A stretch of 64,000 bases of DNA from JAOZTV01 sp965371805 (GTDB lineage: Bacteria > Acidobacteriota > Aminicenantia > UBA2199), in assembly GCA_965371805.1 (NCBI GenBank), contig CBDUZW010000005.1:62001-126000 (forward strand), given 5' to 3'. Both the position numbers and the translations under genes were made by a program. Below the pieces are notes generated by a model. That model ran no database searches, was not told where the DNA came from, and saw nothing but the letters and a program-made list of their open reading frames with translations. Below, piece by piece: positions 1 through 7,288 of the stretch. Within the stretch, counting starts at the first letter, position 1; every line of letters begins with the position of its first letter.

Positions 1-11
1 AATTCTCATAT

Positions 12-815
12 TCATTCTATTACCGTACCCACAAATGCAAAAGCACCTTCAAGTGGTTTTTCTATCCTTCCATCAGCTATTATCACCCTCTTTACCTCAT
101 TTTCAAACATTTTTTTTAATGAATAAAGTTTCCGTTTGATCCTTCCTTTTGATTCCGCTTCCCAGGTTGTTAACTCTTCTCTATTCATTCTTTTTACTAC
201 CATATTTTCATTATATGGATCTTTCAAAAAACCTTTTGCTTCTATTAGATGAACGACTGTCTCTGATTTGAGACTCTTCTGTAATAAAGATACGATATCA
301 TCATTTTCACTATTGATGGCATAACCGTTTTCATCAATAATCGGAACCGTAAGGACAGGCATATAGCCCTGATCAAGAAGGCTATGTAGTAGCTTAATAT
401 TTATTTTGTCAGGTTTACCGGAAAAATCTCTTAGAATCTTCTTCTTTCCATTTTCCATGATCTTGATTCCCTTATTTCTTCTCCCCTGGATCAATCTTCC
501 ATCAAGCCCGCATAAACCTATGGCATTAATAGCCTTTTGTTGACAAAGTTCAACTATCCTTTTATTTCGAATACCGGCATAAGCCATCATTTGTAGATCT
601 ATCAATTCCTGATCAGAAACCACACTACTATAACCTGAAAGGGATGTTACCACATTTTTTGTATATCCTGTTTTTTCAGCAAGTTCATCCCTTAGACTAT
701 TTGCACCATGCACAATTATACACCTCTTGTTTATCCCCTTTAGTCCTTCAATAATACCTTCCAGGTTTATGCTGGCTCCTCCACCAATTTTAATTATCAT
801 TATCTTATCTTCCAT
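12..815 (-). CDS. lysZ: [LysW]-aminoadipate kinase LysZ
   Basis: This is an amino-acid kinase of the acetylglutamate kinase family. It would phosphorylate the side-chain carboxylate of alpha-aminoadipate while the substrate is carried on LysW, in the cytoplasm. The N-terminal IIKIGGGASIN motif, the IVHGANS loop and the C-terminal VIIADGRIEKP segment fit the family, and 267 aa is the usual length. The start has a good ribosome-binding site (AGGAGATAAGAG then ATG). It lies 3 nt after the amidotransferase gene and is the last gene of the lys operon inside the window. The LysW context distinguishes it from ArgB, although some LysZ enzymes also act on [LysW]-glutamate for arginine; bifunctionality cannot be excluded. 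Confidence 0.93.
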   Translation of the reverse strand: MEDKIMIIKIGGGASINLEGIIEGLKGINKRCIIVHGANSLRDELAEKTGYTKNVVTSLSGYSSVVSDQELIDLQMMAYAGIRNKRIVELCQQKAINAIGLCGLDGRLIQGRRNKGIKIMENGKKKILRDFSGKPDKINIKLLHSLLDQGYMPVLTVPIIDENGYAINSENDDIVSLLQKSLKSETVVHLIEAKGFLKDPYNENMVVKRMNREELTTWEAESKGRIKRKLYSLKKMFENEVKRVIIADGRIEKPLEGAFAFVGTVIE

Positions 816-818
816 CTC

Positions 819-1463
819 TTATCTCCTTTCTATCACCAGAATTGTTTTATTCTTTACCGGTTCCCATCCACTGTCCATAGGGAACTTCTCTGAACAGACT
901 ATAATAGAAGAGCCTGTCTCTTTTTTCTGAAGAGAGAAGTATTCTGTATCCTCATTATAAAAACTATTAATATAAATATTCTCTGAATCTAACATTATAT
1001 AGTTCATTGCTCTAATATATTCTGTTCTTTTTTCTATTATCTTATTGCTTTTCTTTATGGCTTCCAGTAATCCGTTTTTATCAAATGTTTTTATAAAATT
1101 AAATATTTTTTCTGCCCCAATACGGCCCTTTACTTTAAGTTTAACCCCTCTTAGCTCCCCATTAAAAGCAAAACTATAATCATCTTCAAGAAAAGGCATA
1201 TTATGTTCAATAGGTTTTAATACATCATTAAACGCACTTCGTGCATGCACCAGTATCAAACTTGATCTTCCAAAGAGATCGAGATTATCTTCCCATATAG
1301 GATTCAGGTTATGATAAAAGTTTCGTACATTATTTTTATAATAACATATGCCCCATCCATCTCCCTGATATTCTTTACTGGTTTTTGCTATCTCTGCAAA
1401 TTTATGTAAATATTCCGCTATATCAAATTCATTTTCTGAATTTATTAATAAAAGTCTGCACAT
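819..1463 (-). CDS. class II glutamine amidotransferase (YafJ/GATase_4-like) in the lys operon
   Basis: The protein begins Met-Cys-Arg-Leu-Leu. In class II (Ntn) amidotransferases the Met is removed and Cys2 becomes the glutaminase nucleophile. I chose this start over a longer in-frame one at 1520 because it places Cys at position 2 and removes the overlap with lysY. Further support is the segment HARSAFNDVLKPIEHNMPF and the FNGEL motif, both typical of the glutamine-binding site. No synthetase domain follows, so it is a stand-alone YafJ-like hydrolase of about 214 aa. It sits between lysY and lysZ with gaps of 10 and 3 nt, so it is co-transcribed with them. The known LysW pathway needs no amidotransferase, so its role is unknown. 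Confidence 0.85.
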   Translation of the reverse strand: MCRLLLINSENEFDIAEYLHKFAEIAKTSKEYQGDGWGICYYKNNVRNFYHNLNPIWEDNLDLFGRSSLILVHARSAFNDVLKPIEHNMPFLEDDYSFAFNGELRGVKLKVKGRIGAEKIFNFIKTFDKNGLLEAIKKSNKIIEKRTEYIRAMNYIMLDSENIYINSFYNEDTEYFSLQKKETGSSIIVCSEKFPMDSGWEPVKNKTILVIERR

Positions 1464-1473
1464 AGAAGTTCTT

Positions 1474-2529
1474 TTAAACTGGATGCAGTCCCGGAAATTC
1501 CAGTCCTGTTCTTTCATCAAAACCCATCATTATATTTAATGCCTGTAATGCCTGTCCTGCAGCTCCCTTCATAAGATTGTCTATTGCACCAATCACAATT
1601 AAACGATTTGTTCCTTTATCCTTTACAAATCCAATATCACAATAATTGGACCCGGCCAATAGTTTTGGTTCAGGTAATCTATAGATCCCATCTCCCTCCT
1701 TTACGATCCTTATAAATGGCTCTGCCCCATAATGTTTCCTGTATATTTTCCAGATCGCCTTCTCATCCAGATCCTCTTTCAAAAAAACATGGGACAGAGA
1801 TTGGATACCTCTTACCATATCGATAGAGGTAGCCGAAAAATGAATTTTGAAATCCTCAGAAAACCCGAGTTCCTGATCCATTTCAGCAATATGCCGATGT
1901 CCGGAAGGTTTATAAGTCCTAATGGCACCACTTTTTTCAGGATGATGAGATGCAGCTGAATGAAGATTGCCCCCTTCACTGGACCCAACCTTTACCTCGG
2001 TTACAGTTCTGTCCGTCACAACTATTCCTTCTTTATATAAAGGATAGAGTGGAAGAATAGTCGCGGTAGCATTGCATCCAGCGCTTGATATATATTTTGC
2101 TTCTTTCATTTCTTCTCTATACAGTTCAGGTATTCCGTAAACAAAATCTTTAAGCAGGTCCAGTTCCAGATGGGGAGTATCATTCCATTTTTCATAATGA
2201 GATGGATTTTTTGCCCTGAAATCCCCACTCAGATCAATGATATTTGGCGCCAATTTCATATATTTTCTTATATTTTTTTGAGAATTACCATGAGGCAGGG
2301 ATAGAAATAACAGGTCACAAGTTTCCAGATCATCTATGGAACAAAATTTCAAATTTGTGATTTTTCTTAGATTCGGATGGATTTTTGAGACCGCTTTTCC
2401 AACATATCTTTCAGATGTAACTTGAGCAATCTCTGCATATGGATGAAAAAGCAATAATCTTAGCAACTCACCTCCAGCATAACCGGATCCTCCAGCTATG
2501 GCAATCTTCAGTTTTCTATCTGTTTCCAT
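1474..2529 (-). CDS. lysY: [LysW]-aminoadipate-6-phosphate reductase LysY
   Basis: An NADPH-dependent acyl-phosphate reductase of the ArgC family, converting LysW-bound aminoadipyl phosphate to the semialdehyde. The N-terminal Rossmann motif AIAGGSGYAGGELLRLL and the catalytic cysteine in SSAGCNATATILPLY are clear. About 351 aa is normal for the family. I start at METDRK (2529) because GTGAGAAT precedes it; upstream in-frame Met codons at 2547 and 2556 are possible. The start overlaps the end of lysX by 14 nt, indicating translational coupling. Whether it also works in arginine synthesis (as ArgC/LysY) cannot be told from sequence alone. Confidence 0.92.
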   Translation of the reverse strand: METDRKLKIAIAGGSGYAGGELLRLLLFHPYAEIAQVTSERYVGKAVSKIHPNLRKITNLKFCSIDDLETCDLLFLSLPHGNSQKNIRKYMKLAPNIIDLSGDFRAKNPSHYEKWNDTPHLELDLLKDFVYGIPELYREEMKEAKYISSAGCNATATILPLYPLYKEGIVVTDRTVTEVKVGSSEGGNLHSAASHHPEKSGAIRTYKPSGHRHIAEMDQELGFSEDFKIHFSATSIDMVRGIQSLSHVFLKEDLDEKAIWKIYRKHYGAEPFIRIVKEGDGIYRLPEPKLLAGSNYCDIGFVKDKGTNRLIVIGAIDNLMKGAAGQALQALNIMMGFDERTGLEFPGLHPV

Positions 2530-3373
2530 TATTCTCACGAGCTTCATTAACAACATAAGCTGCTATCAACTCAGGAATATTAACACCTGTCGGCTTAATA
2601 CTATTCTTAAATTCCATAGTATAGTTTACCTCACAAACCATTAATTCTTGATCAGACTCAAAAAGATCAACGGCAACAATGCCTCCTCCGACTGCCTTTG
2701 CAGCATCCAGAGATAGTTTTTCAAGCTCGGGAGTCAATGGACAATTACTTGCAACAGCACCTTTTGCAGTGTTGGTTATCCAATGATCAGATGTTCTGTA
2801 TATTGCAGCAATACATTTATCTCCAACCACAAAGCTACGTATATCTCTTCCTTTTTTTTGAACAAATTTCTGTATATAAAAGATTGAATGATGATATGTA
2901 CCCAGGACAGTTTTATGCTCAAGGATCGCTTCAGCACTGTCCTTATCATTTATTTTTGAGAGAAGCCTTCCCCAGGATCCAACTGCAGGTTTTAATACCA
3001 CCGGATATCCCATCTCCTCTATTGCCTCCAGAGCTGATTGTTCAGTAAATGCAATTCTTAGCTCAGGCTGTGCTACTCCATATTCTTTAAGAGAAATAGA
3101 CGTAAGCAGTTTGTCTCCACAAACAGTCGCCACATCAGAACTATTAATACATTTTATTCCCATACTCTCGAATAATCTTAATGCATGAAGCGCTCTGGAG
3201 TGGTTTATGCTCCTTTCTATCACTGCATCAAAATCAAAACCATTTTTCCCAAGATTAAATACAACCTCACGGTCATCAACCATAACGATTTCAATATCTT
3301 CAAATTTTTTAAACTCTTCCAATAGTAATTTTTCCTCTTTTCTTATAAGAGAATGTAAAAATCCGATTTTCAT
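2516..3373 (-). CDS. lysX: alpha-aminoadipate-LysW ligase LysX
   Basis: An ATP-grasp (RimK-like) ligase that joins the amino group of alpha-aminoadipate to the C-terminal glutamate of LysW using ATP. The 285-aa protein has the ATP-grasp core: MGYPVVLKPAVGSWGRL for the nucleotide loop, and the metal-binding VCEVNYTMEFKNS near the C terminus followed by GVNIP. The Asn-x-x-x-Glu-Phe type motif is the one known to select LysX/ArgX substrates. AAAGGAGATAAA precedes the ATG. It follows homocitrate synthase by 11 nt and overlaps lysY by 14 nt. The presence of lysW and homocitrate synthase favours lysine over arginine synthesis. Confidence 0.94.
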   Translation of the reverse strand: MKIGFLHSLIRKEEKLLLEEFKKFEDIEIVMVDDREVVFNLGKNGFDFDAVIERSINHSRALHALRLFESMGIKCINSSDVATVCGDKLLTSISLKEYGVAQPELRIAFTEQSALEAIEEMGYPVVLKPAVGSWGRLLSKINDKDSAEAILEHKTVLGTYHHSIFYIQKFVQKKGRDIRSFVVGDKCIAAIYRTSDHWITNTAKGAVASNCPLTPELEKLSLDAAKAVGGGIVAVDLFESDQELMVCEVNYTMEFKNSIKPTGVNIPELIAAYVVNEARENNGNR

Positions 3374-3384
3374 TTTATCTCCTT

Positions 3385-4548
3385 TCAGGCAGAGACCTTT
3401 TGTTTTGTCTCATTTAATATATACCTGACAATTATTTGTAATTCTGAATTCTCAACAACTCTACCCCGTTGTCCTACTTCTTTAACTTTATTTAAAACCT
3501 TTTCCAAAAGACTTATGTCGGGATCTGAATAACCAATCCCTTCCATTGAGTATCTAACTGCAGCAATTCCTGACATATGATCCAGCGATATAACAGGTTC
3601 TTTTCCCAGTAACTCTGGTGAAAGACTCTGGTAATGTATTGGATTACGAATCGCTGCCTGAGTATGCACACCAGCGCAATGAGTAAATGCATTCTTCCCT
3701 GTAACTGGAAAATTAACAGGAATCGGGATTCTCGAATACCTGCTGACCAGATCATATAGTTCAACCAGTCTTTCAAAATCCCATTTTTTATCATAGCCAA
3801 AATCTGTTGCCAGAACAGCAAGTAAGGTAGCCAGATCAACTATCCCAGCCCTCTCTCCTAATCCCATAACTGATGTATCTATAATAGTTGCTCCTCCCCT
3901 AAGGCCATCAATCGCATTTGCAAGCGCCAAACCTCTATCATTATGGCAATGAACTGCAATTTCCGGTTTTAGCCCCATCGAGAAAAGCCCGTCTTTTAAC
4001 CTAGCTACATAATCACACATGTTTTTTTTTGTACCCGGGACCATATAGCCGGTTGTATCTGCAACACTTATAATGTCCGCTCCAGCTTTAACCGCTTCTG
4101 ACGCAGCAAAGATAACATTGTCAAATTGAGATCTTACAGTATCTTCCGGTGTATATCTGATAAGTATTTCCGGATTTGTCTCTTTTGTATATTTGATAAT
4201 ATCAGTAATTTTTTCAACAACATCCTTTAATTTTTTTGAGGATTCTTTTAATCTTAGATCGGAGACACAATAAAATATTCCGATAAAATCAACCCCGCAT
4301 TTTAGAGCAAGATCAACATCTTTTCTTAAAGACCGTGAATGTGCCCCTGTTCTTGCTTTCAATTTAAGTTTAGAAATTCCTTTTACTGCATTTAAGATCT
4401 CATTTGTTACTGCCGGATGACCGGTTTCAATGATATCAACACCTATTTCATTTAGAAGTTCTGCAATTTTAGTTTTTATATGAACATCAAAATAAACACC
4501 GGGAGTCTGTTCCCCCTCCCGAAGTGTTGAATCAAGTATTTTAACCAT
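3385..4548 (-). CDS. lys20: homocitrate synthase
   Basis: Condenses 2-oxoglutarate with acetyl-CoA to homocitrate, the first committed step of the alpha-aminoadipate lysine pathway. The 387-aa protein has the HMGL-like TIM-barrel motifs: LDSTLREGEQTPGVYF at the N terminus, the metal-binding AVHCHNDRGLALANA, and the GAGVHTQAAI-type lid segment (CAGVHTQAAIRNP). A short C-terminal extension follows the barrel, as in Thermus and archaeal homocitrate synthases. The ATG overlaps the lysW stop by one base (TAATG), so the two are translationally coupled. A NifV or isopropylmalate synthase role is less likely given the lysW-X-Y-Z context. Confidence 0.92.
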   Translation of the reverse strand: MVKILDSTLREGEQTPGVYFDVHIKTKIAELLNEIGVDIIETGHPAVTNEILNAVKGISKLKLKARTGAHSRSLRKDVDLALKCGVDFIGIFYCVSDLRLKESSKKLKDVVEKITDIIKYTKETNPEILIRYTPEDTVRSQFDNVIFAASEAVKAGADIISVADTTGYMVPGTKKNMCDYVARLKDGLFSMGLKPEIAVHCHNDRGLALANAIDGLRGGATIIDTSVMGLGERAGIVDLATLLAVLATDFGYDKKWDFERLVELYDLVSRYSRIPIPVNFPVTGKNAFTHCAGVHTQAAIRNPIHYQSLSPELLGKEPVISLDHMSGIAAVRYSMEGIGYSDPDISLLEKVLNKVKEVGQRGRVVENSELQIIVRYILNETKQKVSA

Positions 4549-4721
4549 TATTCACCCCAATCTTCATCTTCAGTAGGTGCCTCTTGGACTTTAAACGGAT
4601 TTGTACCAATAACTTCAAGCTCAGTTCCACAATCTGTACATTCGATTAATTCTCCTGAAACAGTACCATCTGACATCTCCAATAAAAAATCGCATACCGG
4701 ACATTCTGTTTGATTACTCAT
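4548..4721 (-). CDS. lysW: lysine biosynthesis amino-carrier protein LysW
   Basis: A 57-aa acidic protein that carries aminoadipate and later intermediates on the gamma-carboxyl of its C-terminal glutamate. Read by hand from the minus strand, it begins MSNQTECPVCDF and ends EDWGE. The four cysteines C7, C10, C28 and C31 form the expected zinc ribbon, and the terminal EDWGE is the diagnostic LysW signature. A ribosome-binding site (GGAGAATATT) precedes the ATG. It is the first gene of the lys operon, and its stop overlaps the homocitrate synthase start. Confidence 0.95.
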   Translation of the reverse strand: MSNQTECPVCDFLLEMSDGTVSGELIECTDCGTELEVIGTNPFKVQEAPTEDEDWGE

Positions 4722-4735
4722 AATATTCTCCTTTA

Positions 4736-4762
4736 TTTATAACTTATTTGTTTTAGTCTCAA
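4736..4762 (-). promoter_or_regulatory. probable promoter of the lys operon
   Basis: On the minus strand TTGAGA (4757-4762) and TATAAA (4736-4741) are separated by 15 bp, a little short, and lie just upstream of the lysW ribosome-binding site. No terminator-like leader or T-box was recognised in the short leader. Confidence 0.4.
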
Positions 4763-4827
4763 TACCTTTCATATTGAAAAACCATTTTAAGTATAAATAG
4801 GATTTTGTGTCAAAAAAAACGAATATT

Positions 4828-4856
4828 TTGACAATTTTTATTGTTTATGTTAAATA
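4828..4856 (+). promoter_or_regulatory. promoter of the ACT-domain gene, apparently leaderless
   Basis: TTGACA (4828-4833), a 17-bp spacer and TAAATA (4851-4856). The ATG lies at 4863, where transcription would be expected to begin, and no Shine-Dalgarno sequence fits, so a leaderless mRNA is likely. Confidence 0.6.
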
Positions 4857-4862
4857 TATAAC

Positions 4863-5516
4863 ATGATAACAATTTCAGAAGAGATAAAAAAGATTGTTCT
4901 GTCCTCTCCGTTCCTGGAAGAGGGAATACTGAAAGGGATTATAAACCTGTCTGCATTGGCCAGGGAGATAAAACCTCAAATAGAAAAAACACTTATGAGA
5001 AAATTGAGTGACAGTGCTATTTTAATGGCATTGAAAAGATTTTCTGATAACCTGGAGGGAGAGACATTTATTGCTATTGAAACAAAAAAAAAATTAGGCG
5101 ATATTTCTGTAAGATCCAATCTTATGGAATTTACTTTTCTAAAGTCAGATACTATTTTTGAAAAGCAGAAACTTCTAATGATGGGAATAGAGAACAAAAG
5201 AGATAATTTTTTTACTTTTACACAGGGAATCTATGAGCTTACAATAATATCCGGAACCGATCTCGAAGAGCAGATTGAAGATGTTTTTAAAGGAGAAACC
5301 CTTAAAAAAAAACTCTTAAACTTGTCAGCCATCATTATAAAACTCCCCCCTGAATCTGTAGATCAGCCGGGGGTTCACTACTCCATACTAAAACAACTAG
5401 CATGGAACAAAATAAATGTAGTTGAAGTAGTATCAACATTTACCGAGTTCATTGTCATTTTAAGCAGAAAGGACATAGACAGAGCATTCTCAATCCTGCT
5501 CAATTTCCTGTCATAA
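4863..5516 (+). CDS. ACT-domain protein, probable amino-acid-responsive regulator
   Basis: A 217-aa soluble protein of unknown exact function. The C-terminal part (about residues 150-217) resembles an ACT domain like those of aspartokinases: QPGVHYSILKQLAWNKINVVEVVSTF, with the Gly-containing ligand loop between strand and helix. The N-terminal 60 residues (INLSALAREIKPQIE and following) are predicted helical and could form a winged-helix or tetramer domain. It is divergent from the lys operon across a 141-bp gap, so a lysine or threonine sensor controlling that operon is plausible but only inferred. Transcription appears leaderless. Confidence 0.65.
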   Translation: MITISEEIKKIVLSSPFLEEGILKGIINLSALAREIKPQIEKTLMRKLSDSAILMALKRFSDNLEGETFIAIETKKKLGDISVRSNLMEFTFLKSDTIFEKQKLLMMGIENKRDNFFTFTQGIYELTIISGTDLEEQIEDVFKGETLKKKLLNLSAIIIKLPPESVDQPGVHYSILKQLAWNKINVVEVVSTFTEFIVILSRKDIDRAFSILLNFLS

Positions 5517-5723
5517 AATATTTTCTAATTCCTTTTCATTTCTTTATTATAACTTTAGCCATTATTACAATTGATTGTAATTTATCCATATCGAATTAAG
5601 TAATTTCCCTGAATTTGCATAAGACCGTTGCATCATAAGACTATATAGAAATTCTAAATCTGTCTGCAATTCAGAAATTACATTTATTAGCACATATATT
5701 TCAGATGATTTGACATTTTTTAG
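5517..5723. other. non-coding gap with eroded sequence
   Basis: AT-rich stretch with no credible ORF. It holds two copies of a TTAGCACATA-like motif (near 5687 and 5720), the second directly before the truncated DUF4143 frame. It probably marks the deletion that removed the front of that gene. Confidence 0.3.
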
Positions 5724-6074
5724 CACATAAATAGTATAAAGAACAACAAACTTTTTTCTGAATATAATGGTGCTTTTATTGAAAATTATGTGGCTACTGA
5801 ACTAATTAAAACAAGATATGAAGAATTGTATTATTGGACAAGTGAACACAAAGCAGAAGTAGATTTTATTATATCTAATAATGACAATGAGATTATTCCA
5901 ATAGAGGTAAAAAGTGGGTTTAGCAGGGAAAAGAAGAGTTTAAAAGTTTATATTGAAAATTACAAACCAAAAATATCTATAAGACTATCACCAAGAAATT
6001 TTACAAAAGATGGTAGTTTTGCAAATATTCCTCTTTATGCAATTCCTTTTCTTACTTGGAAGAATAAATATTGA
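5724..6074 (+). pseudogene. C-terminal remnant of an AAA+ ATPase with DUF4143 domain
   Basis: Only the last 117 or so codons of a normally 380-420-aa gene remain. The frame is open from 5724 (just after a TAG) and reads NGAFIENYVATEL and then a PD-(D/E)XK-type core, VDFIISNND followed by IPIEVKSG. These are hallmarks of the DUF4143 C-terminal domain of the ATPases found widely in anaerobes. The P-loop ATPase domain and any start codon are missing; a GTG at 5790 exists but has no ribosome-binding site. It converges on the ferredoxin gene with a 3-nt gap. I read it as a decayed gene, not a small functional protein. Confidence 0.75.
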
Positions 6075-6077
6075 GCA

Positions 6078-7130
6078 CTACCTGTTTTCCTGCCTGAGTT
6101 TATTCCACTCTTTCTGGTTAACCGGAATACTTTCTATTTCCTGTTCTGATTTTTTTACCAGACTCAAAGCATCCGTTGGACAGGAGACAACACAAACACC
6201 ACATCCATAACATAAACTGGTATTTACCACTACTTTTTCATCTATGATTCTTAATGCATCAAATTGACATTTTTGCGTGCATAACCCACAGCCAATACAG
6301 AGGTCAGTATCATCTTGTACAATATATGAAGATTTTGCAACTGAATTTGTGGTCCCAAATTCTTTTGCAGCTCTTATTATCCCACAGGAACATGTACAGC
6401 AATTGCATATATAGGTAATCCCATCCTGCTTATTACTGGTAGTAGGGACCAGACCTTCTAAACTGGCCTCTTTCATTTTTTTTATGAATTCCTCTTTTGA
6501 AATAGTCTCTATTTTGTCAGTATTCTTAAATGCATTCTCTTTAGTATTAAAGGCAAGACAATTATGAACACTATGATCACAACCTTCACCAATAAGCCTT
6601 TTTTGTACTCTGCAAATACAGTCAAGAACACCGAATGATTTTGCGCCATCAAGATATTCATTCACATTTTCATACTGTAAAATATCTATATTAACAGGTA
6701 TGGTCAAATTTACAGGTATTATTCTATGAACAGAAGGAACAATATCAGTGATTTTCCCAAAAGCTTCTTTATAATATTTTTCAAATAGATGGGCAAATTT
6801 CTCACTTATTCTCCCATTCTGATTTTCATAGAAACCAACTACAAAGGGGATCAGTTTAAAGCCGAGCCCGGTCTCCATTTTTTCAATTTCAATTAGCCCT
6901 TTTCTCACCATTCCCTTTAATATCACAAAAACCTCTCGTTCCGATTCTTCTGTTTTTTCCGAGATCGATTTAGATATTGAAGGCTGGTCATTTAGCAAGA
7001 TTGCAATTTCAGCTTCTTTATTTGTAAAGAGTTCTGCAAGAAGTTCCAGTTCTACACCACTCTTAGTTTCAGGAAACCGGTTTGGAAGTTCATCAAGCTT
7101 TTCCGCCAATATTTTATAATTTGTTTTCAT
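6078..7130 (-). CDS. 4Fe-4S dicluster ferredoxin-domain protein
   Basis: A 350-aa cytoplasmic iron-sulfur protein. The N-terminal third is helical and resembles a winged-helix region (EREVFVILKGMVRKGLIEIE). A middle part has clustered cysteines (DCICRVQ and CNCCTCSCG), and the C-terminal region carries two classical 2[4Fe-4S] ferredoxin motifs: CIGCGLCTQKC and CYGCGVCVVSC. This layout matches a family of ferredoxin proteins of unknown role in anaerobes, possibly feeding electrons to an undetermined oxidoreductase. A TATAAT box at 7137-7142 lies 6 nt before the ATG and there is no ribosome-binding site, so the mRNA is probably leaderless. The partner enzyme is not visible nearby. Confidence 0.8.
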   Translation of the reverse strand: MKTNYKILAEKLDELPNRFPETKSGVELELLAELFTNKEAEIAILLNDQPSISKSISEKTEESEREVFVILKGMVRKGLIEIEKMETGLGFKLIPFVVGFYENQNGRISEKFAHLFEKYYKEAFGKITDIVPSVHRIIPVNLTIPVNIDILQYENVNEYLDGAKSFGVLDCICRVQKRLIGEGCDHSVHNCLAFNTKENAFKNTDKIETISKEEFIKKMKEASLEGLVPTTSNKQDGITYICNCCTCSCGIIRAAKEFGTTNSVAKSSYIVQDDTDLCIGCGLCTQKCQFDALRIIDEKVVVNTSLCYGCGVCVVSCPTDALSLVKKSEQEIESIPVNQKEWNKLRQENR

Positions 7131-7136
7131 ATTTTA

Positions 7137-7142
7137 ATTATA
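7137..7142 (-). promoter_or_regulatory. -10 box of the ferredoxin gene, apparently leaderless
   Basis: Perfect TATAAT on the minus strand exactly 6 nt before the start codon at 7130. A weak -35 (TACACA) lies 17 bp further upstream. The initiating A of ATG would be the first transcribed base. Confidence 0.55.
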
Positions 7143-7288
7143 ACCTAAGTTTTAGCATTTGTGTACAGATAGTGCTTTCTCTACTTTATAAAATAATTAT
7201 ATCTGATAAAATTTTATTTAAAAAAAGAAAAAAGTATAGTACAATTTAAAATGATGATGAAAAACAGCAGTCATTATAAAGACAACCA

